From Deltaproteobacteria bacterium (lineage in GTDB: Bacteria; Myxococcota_A; Polyangia; JACPQR01), in NCBI GenBank assembly GCA_016190375.1, contig JACPQR010000115.1, positions 1 to 64,000 on the forward strand: 64,000 nt of DNA, given 5' to 3'. Shown one piece after another: positions 53,196 to 60,495 of the stretch. The notes below the pieces were generated by a model. The model was not told where the DNA came from and made no database searches. It was given only the letters and a program-made list of their open reading frames with translations. The number at the start of each line of letters is the position of its first letter. The stretch's first letter is position 1. The position numbers and the translations under genes are program-made.

Positions 53196-53222
53196 TTGCA
53201 AGCGAACGTTGCAGCATCGCAA
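53196..53222. promoter_or_regulatory. Candidate LysR operator
   Basis: TGCAA (53197-53201), 7-nt spacer, TTGCA (53209-53213), a dyad of T-N11-A type typical of LysR-family sites, with another GCAA at 53219-53222. It sits between yceI and the LysR coding region and overlaps the TTG that I give as the regulator start, so that start may be wrong. Confidence 0.4.
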
Positions 53223-54162
53223 GAATCGTGGTCCCCAGCAGCCGAAGGCCGCCGGGGGAGTCGATCGATGGGACGATCTCCGGGTCTTCCTCGCCGTGGT
53301 GCGCGGCGGCTCGCTGGGCGCCGCGGCGTCTCCGCTCGGCATCGACGCGTCGACCGTGTTCCGCCGCGTGATGGCGCTCGAGCAGTCCCTGGGAACGCGG
53401 GTCTTCGAGCGGCGGGGGCGCCGCTGGGCCCTGACTCCCGCCGGTGAGCTCCTGACCGAGCACGCCGCCCGCATCGAGGAGGAGATGGAGGCCGCGCACC
53501 GCGACGTGGTGGGCCGCGACGTCGCCCTCGAAGGGACGGTCCGCGTGACCACGCCCGCCGATCTCGGCGATCGGCTCGTCGCGGCTCACGTGGCGGCTTT
53601 CCGCGCGAAGAACCGCGCCATCACCGTCGAGCTCCTGCTCGAGGACCGGATCCTCGATCTCGTACGCGGAGAGGCCGACGTCGCCATCCGGCCGCGGCGG
53701 CCCCCTGCCGTCGGCGCCCTCGTCGGCCGCAAGGTGAGCGACCTCGCCGGGGCGCTGTACGCGTCGAGGAGCTACCTGGAGCGCCACGGCCGCCCCAGGC
53801 GCCGCTCCGATCTCGCTCGCCATGACGCCGTCGCGGTCGACGGTGCGCTCGCCCAGACGCCGTACGGCGAGGTCGCGAACGGCCTCGGGTCGGCCCGGCG
53901 CGTCGCCCTGCGCACGAACGCCCTGCTCGGAGTGCTGCGGGCCGTGAGCCTGGGCCTCGGGGTCGGTCCCTTGCCCTGCTTCCTCGGCGACGCCGACGCC
54001 GACCTCGTCCGCCTCTTCCCGCCCGAGCCCGAGCTGGCGGCCGAGCTATGGCTCCTGTACCACGGGGACCTCCGGCAGACCGCCCGCGTCCGGGCATTCT
54101 GCGACTTCATGCTCGAATCCCTCCGGGCCCAGCGTCCCCTGCTCGAAGGTAGGACCCGGTGA
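53209..54162 (+). CDS. LysR-family transcriptional regulator
   Basis: About 317 residues. The N-terminal HTH is clear (RWDDLRVFLAVVRGGSLGAA, STVFRRVMALEQSLGTRVFE), and the effector domain follows (LEGTVRVTTPADLGDRLVAA, AVSLGLGVGPLPCFLGDADA). Start uncertain: no ATG or GTG lies just before the HTH; TTG 53209 is given, ATG 53149 also possible (20 residues longer). Likely controls the divergent yceI. Confidence 0.85.
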   Translation: MQHRKNRGPQQPKAAGGVDRWDDLRVFLAVVRGGSLGAAASPLGIDASTVFRRVMALEQSLGTRVFERRGRRWALTPAGELLTEHAARIEEEMEAAHRDVVGRDVALEGTVRVTTPADLGDRLVAAHVAAFRAKNRAITVELLLEDRILDLVRGEADVAIRPRRPPAVGALVGRKVSDLAGALYASRSYLERHGRPRRRSDLARHDAVAVDGALAQTPYGEVANGLGSARRVALRTNALLGVLRAVSLGLGVGPLPCFLGDADADLVRLFPPEPELAAELWLLYHGDLRQTARVRAFCDFMLESLRAQRPLLEGRTR

Positions 54163-54264
54163 CGAGGCCCTCCCGCTCCTCGCCTGTGTCGTGATACCAT
54201 CTCACCGGGGTTGCCCCGGCGTCCACCCCGCGACCGGTCCGCCCCGCTCGAGGAGGGTAGTGAA

Positions 54265-56295
54265 ATGGAACGAGCTGGGACCTGGAAGTTCGCGCTCTTG
54301 CTGACTGCGTGGCTCGCCATCGGTTGCGGTGGCGGAGCTGGGAAGCAGCAGACCGACGGCGACTCGGACTCCGACGTCGACGCGGATGCCGATTCCGACG
54401 CCGACGCCGACTCCGACAGCGACGCCGACTCGGATTCCGACACCGACACCGACACCGACTCGGACGGCGACGGGGACCGGCCCTGCGAGGACGCCGACGG
54501 CGATACCTACGGCGAAGGTTGCGAAGGCGGGGAGGACTGCGACGACGCCGATCCCAGACGCCACGCCGGTTGCGGTCTCGAATGCGCAGCGGATCCCACG
54601 GCTCGCGGGTGCCCCTGCGCCGACGCCGCAGAGCCGATCGATTGCTTCGACGGCGGGGGGCAGGCCGGCATCGGCGCCTGCCAGTCCGGGCAGCGCGCCT
54701 GCGACCACGGCGAGTGGGGCGAGTGCGCGGGCCAGGTCGTGGCGCGCGACGAGGGCTGCAACGGCCTCGACGACGACTGCGACGGCCAGACCGACGAGGG
54801 CGTGCTGTCGGAGTGCGGCGATTGCAACCCGGCCTGCCGCGCGGGCGGCGGGGAGCAGGGGACGTTCGATCCCGAAGGGATGGACGGGGTCACCGACGAT
54901 CCGGAAGCCGGCGGTCTCGTCCTGGGGTCGACCCGGTCGGTGCGAAACTACGTGATCTGGGTGGCCAACTCCGGCGAGGGGACCGTGACGAAGATCGACA
55001 CGCGCCTCCGCGTCGAGACCGGCCGCTACCGCACGGGCTGGGGCGGCGGCTCCGACAGCCCGTCTCGCACGACGGTCAACCCCGGCGGCGACGTCGTCGT
55101 CGCCAACCGCGGCTGGGGCGGCGAGGCGACGAAGTACTACGCGAGCGACTGCCCCGACGTGAACGGCGACGGCGTCATCCAGACCTCGACCGGCGCCGGC
55201 GACGTCTACGCGTTCCAGACAGACGAGTGCTGGGCCTGGACCACGGCGATCGGCGGGGGCGCACGCGGAAGCGCCTTCGAGGTTCGAACGAACGCCGATG
55301 GAAGCCAGACCGAGTGGGTCTGGGTCGGCGACTACACTCACTACGACGTCCACGAGATCGACTCGGAGACCGGCGCGCTCACGGGAAGGACCGTCGGCGG
55401 GATGGCCCCCTACGGAATCGCGCTCGGTCCGGACCACACCTTGTGGGGCTTCACCTCGGACGGCCGTCGCCTCCTCGCCATCGACACCGAGGACCTCACG
55501 ACCTGGACCGTCGATCTGCCGTGGAACGAGTCCTGGTACGGAATCACGGTGGATGGCCTCGGCCGCGTCTGGATCGGCGGCAGCGTGGCGCGTTACGACC
55601 CAGCGACGGGGCTGTGGAGCTCCCCGGCCGACAACGTCTGCGGCGGCGGCATCGCCGTGGACTCCGAGAACAACGCGTGGGTCGGGGAGGACTCGGCCGG
55701 CTGGGGCAGCTACTGCGGCAACCGGCGAGCCTGGCGCCTCGACGCCGACACGCTGGAAGCGACCGAGATCCCCGGCGCGGGAGGCCATGGCTGGGGGATC
55801 GACTTCGACGGCTACGCCTGGTCCATCGCGTTCGTGAACACCCACGCGTTCGTCGTCGATCCCGTCACGCTGGACGTCGAGCGGGTCGAGCCACCGTTCG
55901 TCTCCGCCTACACCTACTCCGACATGACGGGCTTCCAGCTCGTCAACGCCGCCAACCCGCGGGGCGACTACCAGGCGACCTACTCGAGCGACTGCTACAT
56001 CGGCCCGGTGACCTGGGGCCAGCTCACCTGGGACGTCGACACGCCCGATGGCACCACCGTCCGCTTCCAGGCCCAGTCGGCCGACGACGCCGACGACCTC
56101 GACGCCGCGCCGGTCGTGATCCTCGCCGAGATCCCGGACGACCTGCCCCCGACCGACGTGGCCGCCGCCTTCGCCGCCGAAGGTCTCGAGACGGGCGAGC
56201 TCCTGAGGCTAGGAGTGGTCCTCCTGCGCCCCGAAGGCGACGCCAGCCCCGTGGTCCACGGCTACCAGCTCACCTGGCAGTGCGCCGGCGACTAG
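54265..56295 (+). CDS. Tethered streptogramin-lyase-like propeller lipoprotein
   Basis: 676 residues from ATG 54265 with GAGGAGGG upstream. Lipobox WLAIGC (Cys 20), an Asp-Ser/Ala/Thr tether of about 40 residues (54358-54475), MopE-type motifs (GGEDCDDADPRRHAGC, GCNGLDDDCDGQTDEG), then a propeller of NHL/virginiamycin-B-lyase style (NYVIWVANSGEGTVTKIDTR, APYGIALGPDHTLWGFTSDG, WYGITVDGLGRVWIGGSVAR). A C-terminal beta-sandwich ends the protein. Known lyase His residues were not checked. Probably a surface protein. Confidence 0.85.
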   Translation: MERAGTWKFALLLTAWLAIGCGGGAGKQQTDGDSDSDVDADADSDADADSDSDADSDSDTDTDTDSDGDGDRPCEDADGDTYGEGCEGGEDCDDADPRRHAGCGLECAADPTARGCPCADAAEPIDCFDGGGQAGIGACQSGQRACDHGEWGECAGQVVARDEGCNGLDDDCDGQTDEGVLSECGDCNPACRAGGGEQGTFDPEGMDGVTDDPEAGGLVLGSTRSVRNYVIWVANSGEGTVTKIDTRLRVETGRYRTGWGGGSDSPSRTTVNPGGDVVVANRGWGGEATKYYASDCPDVNGDGVIQTSTGAGDVYAFQTDECWAWTTAIGGGARGSAFEVRTNADGSQTEWVWVGDYTHYDVHEIDSETGALTGRTVGGMAPYGIALGPDHTLWGFTSDGRRLLAIDTEDLTTWTVDLPWNESWYGITVDGLGRVWIGGSVARYDPATGLWSSPADNVCGGGIAVDSENNAWVGEDSAGWGSYCGNRRAWRLDADTLEATEIPGAGGHGWGIDFDGYAWSIAFVNTHAFVVDPVTLDVERVEPPFVSAYTYSDMTGFQLVNAANPRGDYQATYSSDCYIGPVTWGQLTWDVDTPDGTTVRFQAQSADDADDLDAAPVVILAEIPDDLPPTDVAAAFAAEGLETGELLRLGVVLLRPEGDASPVVHGYQLTWQCAGD

Positions 56296-56322
56296 GCCAA
56301 CGCCGGCGGGGACACGCCGGCG

Positions 56323-56484
56323 GCGCCGGCGGGGATACGCCCGCCGGCGGGGACACGCCCGCCGGCGGGGACACGCCCGCCGGCGGGGATACGCCCGCCG
56401 GCGGGGACACGCCCGCCGGCGGGGACACGCCCGCCGGCGGGGACACGCCCGCCGGCGGGGATACGCCCGCCGGCGGGGACACGC
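56323..56484. repeat. 18-bp minisatellite, nine units
   Basis: Nine tandem copies of CCGCCGGCGGGGACACGC (the first starts GC; three units have T for C in GATACGC). Each unit junction carries the palindrome CCCGCCGGCGGG. It starts 28 nt after the stop of the propeller lipoprotein gene. Open on both strands because 18 is a multiple of 3, but the resulting peptides are simple repeats and not credible proteins. Confidence 0.9.
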
Positions 56485-56565
56485 ACCCACCTCCCAACCG
56501 ACCGCAATCATTAGCCTCTCAGACCTAACCGCGCGATCTGCTCGAGCCTGCCGAGGACCCGTGCC

Positions 56566-56979
56566 TCATCGAACAACCTCGAACGCGCGCCTCCTATCCG
56601 GTCCGTATCGGTACACGGCGAAATCGTCGTCGAGGCTCGCCACTCGCTCGAGCCCCAGCCGCTGCATCACCACGAAGCACGTCCGGTCCACGATCGAGAA
56701 GTCCTGGTCCGGGTAGAGCTCGCCGATGGACCACGCCGCTTCCAGATCGGCGCTGGTGATCGGCTCGATCCGCGCGACCCCGGAACGGAGCCCGTCCCAG
56801 AACCGCTCCGCCGCCCGGCGGTCGATCCGGTGACGAAGCAGGTGCCACGTCTCGACGAGCACGTGGTCCGTGGTCAGAAGCGGCTCGGACGCGCGCAGGA
56901 TCTGCTTCGCGCGACGGTTGCTTCGATCGCCTCGGTCCGCGGCCGCGTACCAGATCGAAGTGTCGACGAGGAGTGTCAC
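56566..56979 (-). CDS. PIN-domain toxin (VapC-like)
   Basis: 137 residues from GTG 56979, overlapping the antitoxin stop (GTGA). PIN acidic residues: LLVDTSIWYAAADRGD, DHVLVETWHLLRHR, DFSIVDRTCFVVMQRLG, ASLDDDFAVY. Expected Mg-dependent RNase. Encoded right after its RHH antitoxin, the standard vapBC arrangement. Confidence 0.88.
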   Translation of the reverse strand: MTLLVDTSIWYAAADRGDRSNRRAKQILRASEPLLTTDHVLVETWHLLRHRIDRRAAERFWDGLRSGVARIEPITSADLEAAWSIGELYPDQDFSIVDRTCFVVMQRLGLERVASLDDDFAVYRYGPDRRRAFEVVR

Positions 56980-57245
56980 CCCCGCCGCTGGCGCCTCCGC
57001 GCTTGCCTCCGCCCGGACGCGACGGCGGCGCCCACGTACTCGTCCTTGTGCCTCGCGACGTCGGACACGCCCGAGCTCCCGAGGTCGAAGACCGCTTCGG
57101 GCGGGACCGCGGGCTGGGGACCGGCGAGGTCCCGGGCCACGAGTCGACGAACGTACTCGGCCAGCGAGACCCCGAGCTCGGCCGCCCGGCGCCGGGCTTT
57201 TCGATGCTCCTCCGGATCCAGCGTCACCTGGGTTCTTGCCATCAT
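56976..57245 (-). CDS. Ribbon-helix-helix antitoxin (VapB-like)
   Basis: 89 residues from ATG 57245 (a second ATG directly follows). MARTQVTLDPEEHRKARRRA and GVSLAEYVRRLVARDL form the RHH fold; the C-terminal tail is basic and flexible. Its start codon lies in a 14-bp perfect palindrome (57238-57251). Translationally coupled to the PIN toxin. Confidence 0.85.
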   Translation of the reverse strand: MMARTQVTLDPEEHRKARRRAAELGVSLAEYVRRLVARDLAGPQPAVPPEAVFDLGSSGVSDVARHKDEYVGAAVASGRRQARRRQRRG

Positions 57246-57283
57246 GATGGCTACAGCATAGCTGCGGAGGCCGGCGGGGCAAA
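57238..57283 (-). promoter_or_regulatory. vapBC promoter region and start-codon palindrome
   Basis: GCCATCATGATGGC at 57238-57251 is a perfect 14-bp palindrome containing both candidate start codons. Upstream on the minus strand, TATGCT (57255-57260) is a plausible -10 and TTTGCC (57278-57283) a weak -35 with exactly 17 nt between. RHH antitoxins commonly bind such short dyads to repress themselves. Confidence 0.45.
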
Positions 57284-57298
57284 GTGCGCCGCATCGGA

Positions 57299-57407
57299 CG
57301 GGCTTGGGCGGGTCCCGCGGCCGCTTCAGCGGCCGCGGAACCCCTGCATGCCATGGCACGGAGGTCCTCGGGCCGCCCGGGAGGGCGGCCCGAGGACCCC
57401 AAGCCCG
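57299..57407. other. Predicted three-way-junction structure
   Basis: Outer stem CGGGCTTGG (57299-57307) with CCAAGCCCG (57399-57407). Inside are hairpin 1 (57310-57324 with 57329-57343, loop TTCA, one mismatch) and hairpin 2 (57363-57378 with 57383-57398, perfect 16 bp, loop GGGA). Intergenic between divergent vapB and the methyltransferase gene. Could be a small structured RNA, a leader element of the downstream genes, or a REP-like mobile repeat. Confidence 0.55.
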
Positions 57408-57436
57408 CTCCCGATCTGATGTAGCATTCGCGCGCC

Positions 57437-58162
57437 ATGATCCTTCGCCACCTTCCGCCCCACCTGACGTTCCTTTTCCTCGCCGGATGTGGCGGCGCCG
57501 AGCCACCGCCGGCCCACGCCGGGCACGATCGGCATCAGCAGCGGCACCATGAAGAGAACCATCGACAGAACGGCGGGCCGCTCGTCCATCGCTTCGAGGA
57601 TCCCGAGGCCTACGCGCGCGAGTGGGACGACCCGGCGCGTGACGCCTGGCAGAAACCACAGGAGGTCATCGCGCTCATGGGAATCGAGCCCGGCATGACG
57701 GTGGCCGACCTCGGGGCGGGCACCGGCTACTTCCTCGGGCACCTGTCCCGCGCCGTCGGCGAGCACGGCAAGGTCCTCGCGCTCGACATCGAGCCCGCGA
57801 TGATCGAGTACATTCGTGAGAGGGCCCGGCGCGAGCACCTCGCGAACGTCGAGGCGCGGCTCGTGACCACCGACGACCCGTCGCTCGCTACGGGCGAGGC
57901 CCACCGGATCCTCGTCGTCAACACCTGGCACCACATCCCGTACCGCACCGTCTACTCGCGGAAGCTCGCCCGCGGCCTCGCTCGGGGCGGCGCCGTCTTC
58001 GTCGTCGACTTCACGCACGAGGCTCGTATTGGACCGCCGCCCCACGCGCGCGTCGCCCCGCCGGACGTCGAGTCCGAGCTCTCCGCCGGTGGGCTCGAGG
58101 CGCGGACCATCGAGGAGCCGCTGCCCGAGCAGTACGTCGTGGTAGGCCGCGTTTCGAGGTAG
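57437..58162 (+). CDS. Lipoprotein-type class I SAM methyltransferase
   Basis: 241 residues. N-terminal signal with lipobox FLAGC (Cys 18), a His-rich linker (AHAGHDRHQQRHHEENHR), then a class I fold: motif I VADLGAGTGYFLG, acidic loop VLALDIEPAMIEYI, and ILVVNTWHHIPYR. A methyltransferase with an export signal is odd because SAM is cytoplasmic; similar predicted proteins exist in other environmental bacteria. Fold call is firm, localisation is inference. 13 nt before the radical SAM gene. Confidence 0.82.
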   Translation: MILRHLPPHLTFLFLAGCGGAEPPPAHAGHDRHQQRHHEENHRQNGGPLVHRFEDPEAYAREWDDPARDAWQKPQEVIALMGIEPGMTVADLGAGTGYFLGHLSRAVGEHGKVLALDIEPAMIEYIRERARREHLANVEARLVTTDDPSLATGEAHRILVVNTWHHIPYRTVYSRKLARGLARGGAVFVVDFTHEARIGPPPHARVAPPDVESELSAGGLEARTIEEPLPEQYVVVGRVSR

Positions 58163-58175
58163 TCTCCGGCCGTCG

Positions 58176-59534
58176 ATGCTGAACGTCCTCCTCGTCTCGC
58201 CGAACCAGGAGCGCGCGCCCGATCCCGTGCCTCCGATCGGCGCGGCGTACGTCGCGGACGCGGCTCGCCGCGCCGGCCACGCCGTGCGCATCGCCGACGC
58301 GTGCTTCGACGGGCCGACCTTCCCCGGCCATCTGGCCCGCGAGCTCGACGAGCTTCGTCCCGACGTCGTCGGCCTCTCCCTGCGCAACGTGGACAACACG
58401 ACGCTCTTCGGCACGGAGAGCTACGTCCCTGCCTACCGCGAGGTCGCGCGGGTCGTCCGGGAGCACGCCCCGCGGGCGAAGCTCGTCCTCGGCGGCTCCG
58501 CGTTCACCCTGTTCCCGCACGCCCTCCTCGAGGCGCTTGGCGCCGATCACGGGATCGCGGGCGAGGGCGAGGCCCAGTTCGTGGCGCTCCTCGATCGCCT
58601 CGATGGCTCCGCCGAACAGCCACCCGAGGGCCTGCTCTGGGGCGTCCCCTCGGACCTCGGCCCTCGCGCTCGCCCCGCGCGCGATCTCGTCGATCTCGCC
58701 CGCTACCACCGCGAGGGCGGAAGCACGAACCTGCAGACCAAGAGAGGCTGCGCGTTCCAGTGCTCCTACTGCTCGTACCCCGCGCTCGAGGGCGCTCGGA
58801 TCCGGACGCGACGACCCGAGGACGTCGTGGACGAGATCGAGGGGGTCCTGCGCGAACACGGGATCGACTGCTTCTTCTTCGTCGACAGCGTCTTCAACGT
58901 CCCGCCCGACCACGCCGTCGGGATCTGCGACGAGATCGTCCGCCGGAACCTCGAGATCACGTGGTCCGCGTACCTGTCGCCTGCCGCAGTGACGGCGCGC
59001 CTGTTCGAGAGCATGGCCCGGAGCGGCTGTCGCAGCGTCGACTTCGGCACCGACGCGGCGAGCCCTGCGACGCTCGTGGCGCTGCGAAAGGGGTTCGGCG
59101 TCGAGGACGTCCGCCTGGCATCGGCGCTGTGCAGGGAGCACGGGATCAAGTTCAGCCACAGCCTTGTCCTCGGCGGGCCGGGCGAGACCTGGTCCACGCT
59201 CGACGAGACGGTCGCGAACGTCGTCGCGACGGAGCCGACGGCCGTGGTCGCGGTCGCCGGCGTTCGCCTGCACCCCGGCACGGAGCTCGCCGCCCGCGCG
59301 ATCGCCGAAGGGCAGGTCGCTCACGGCGCCATCGGCCTCGAGCCCGTCTTCTACGTGTCCGAGGCGGTACGCGACGGCCTGCTCGACCGCCTCGCAGGCA
59401 TCGGCAAGCGTCATCGAAACTGGTTCATTCCCGGGATCACTCCGCCCGTCCCCGAGCCGCTGCGGGCCCGGCTGCGCGCGCGCGGTGCCGAGGGACCGCT
59501 GTGGGAGCAGCTCTCGAGAGGAGCATCCAGATGA
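58176..59534 (+). CDS. B12-binding-domain radical SAM protein
   Basis: 452 residues. N-terminal Rossmann-like cobalamin-type domain about 1-150 (VLLVSPNQERAPDPVPPIGA, DELRPDVVGLSLRNVD, LVLGGSAFTLFP, GIAGEGEAQF). Radical SAM CxxxCxxC in KRGCAFQCSYCSYP (about residues 190-203), then FFVDSVFNVPPDHAVGICDE and LVLGGPGETWSTLDETV. Members include P- and C-methylases and BchE. Substrate unknown. Overlaps the flavodoxin gene by 4 nt; flavodoxin could supply the reducing electron. Confidence 0.92.
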   Translation: MLNVLLVSPNQERAPDPVPPIGAAYVADAARRAGHAVRIADACFDGPTFPGHLARELDELRPDVVGLSLRNVDNTTLFGTESYVPAYREVARVVREHAPRAKLVLGGSAFTLFPHALLEALGADHGIAGEGEAQFVALLDRLDGSAEQPPEGLLWGVPSDLGPRARPARDLVDLARYHREGGSTNLQTKRGCAFQCSYCSYPALEGARIRTRRPEDVVDEIEGVLREHGIDCFFFVDSVFNVPPDHAVGICDEIVRRNLEITWSAYLSPAAVTARLFESMARSGCRSVDFGTDAASPATLVALRKGFGVEDVRLASALCREHGIKFSHSLVLGGPGETWSTLDETVANVVATEPTAVVAVAGVRLHPGTELAARAIAEGQVAHGAIGLEPVFYVSEAVRDGLLDRLAGIGKRHRNWFIPGITPPVPEPLRARLRARGAEGPLWEQLSRGASR

Positions 59535-59953
59535 AGATCGCGATCGTTCACGACAGCCGCACGGGCACGACAGCGGCCGCGGCGAAGGCGATGGCCGGGA
59601 TCCTCGAGCGAAGGGGGCACTCGTGCACCTTGGGCCCCCTGGCCGGGGCCGATCCGAGCAAGATCTCCGAGGCCGATCTGGTCTGCGTCGGGAGCTGGAC
59701 CCAGGGACTATTCGTCATCCTGCAGCACCCCACCCGCGCGTCGATGGAGTTCATCTCGCGCCTCGGCGACCTGCACGGCAAGAAGGCGGTCGTGTTCTGC
59801 ACCTACAAGCTGGCGACCGGCTCGCTCCTGCCCAGGATGGCTGCGGCCATGGCGGCGCGCGGAGCGACCGTCGTCGGGCAGTTCCGTTTCCGCGGGCCGT
59901 CCGTGCACGAGGGATTCGTCTCGTTCGCGTCGTCGCTCGGGGACGGCGCTTGA
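59531..59953 (+). CDS. Flavodoxin-like protein
   Basis: 140 residues. FMN-phosphate loop near the start: IVHDSRTGTTAAAAKAMAGI (flavodoxins have T/S-x-T-G-x-T); second loop VCVGSWTQGLFVILQHP; third region FCTYKLATGS. Probably the electron donor to the preceding radical SAM enzyme, given the ATGA overlap. Also coupled (TTGA) to the next gene. Confidence 0.87.
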   Translation: MKIAIVHDSRTGTTAAAAKAMAGILERRGHSCTLGPLAGADPSKISEADLVCVGSWTQGLFVILQHPTRASMEFISRLGDLHGKKAVVFCTYKLATGSLLPRMAAAMAARGATVVGQFRFRGPSVHEGFVSFASSLGDGA

Positions 59954-60495
59954 CGAAGCGCATCAGCCGCAGGGGATTCCTGAGGTGGACGCTCGGTGCC
60001 GCCCTCGTCCTCGCCGTGTTCGGCTTCTTCGCGGGAAGATGGTCGAGCCGCATCAGGCGCCGGCCCGGGCGGCGTCTGCGCTTCTTCACGCCGGCCGAGT
60101 ACGCGGTGATGACGGCCGTGGCCGAGACGATGCTGCCCAGGATCCCGTTCCACTCGACCGAGACCGTCGAGCAGATCGATCGCAGCCTCGCCATCCGTCC
60201 AGCGGCCGAGACGAAGGACATCCGGACGCTCCTCTGGATGGTCGAGCACCTGCCGCCCGTCCTCGACCGAAGGCTAGGCTTCTTCACGGCGCTCTCCGAC
60301 GCCGACCGCGCCGCCGTTCTTCGCGGCTGGGCGTCGAGCACCTTCGCCTTCCGGCGGACCGGCTTCCAGGCGCTCAAGTACCTCGTCATGATTCACCACT
60401 ACGCCGATCGCAGGAGCTGGCGATCGATCCACTACGAGCCGATGGAGCTGCCGGGCTGGCCGGAGCTGCCGCGCGCGGGGAGCTCGCGCTCGTGA
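59950..60495 (+). CDS. Tat-exported gluconate 2-dehydrogenase subunit 3-like protein
   Basis: 181 residues from TTG 59950, overlapping the flavodoxin stop. Twin-arginine signal ISRRGFLRW followed by the hydrophobic LGAALVLAVFGFFAG. The rest (FFTPAEYAVMTAVAETMLPR, ADRAAVLRGWASSTFAFRRT) resembles the small subunit of membrane GMC dehydrogenases (PF13618 type). It typically carries the folded partner through the Tat pathway; the partner is the next gene, overlapped by GTGA. Confidence 0.82.
   Translation: MTKRISRRGFLRWTLGAALVLAVFGFFAGRWSSRIRRRPGRRLRFFTPAEYAVMTAVAETMLPRIPFHSTETVEQIDRSLAIRPAAETKDIRTLLWMVEHLPPVLDRRLGFFTALSDADRAAVLRGWASSTFAFRRTGFQALKYLVMIHHYADRRSWRSIHYEPMELPGWPELPRAGSSRS

Noticed and set aside
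56270..56497. Minus-strand SPPAGV repeat protein across the minisatellite
   Set aside because: All frames stay open because the 18-bp unit has no stop; the peptide is pure repeat and no ribosome site is present.
57363..57398. The perfect 16-bp hairpin as a Rho-independent terminator
   Set aside because: No T-run follows on either strand and the flanking genes are divergent, so there is no transcript for it to end.
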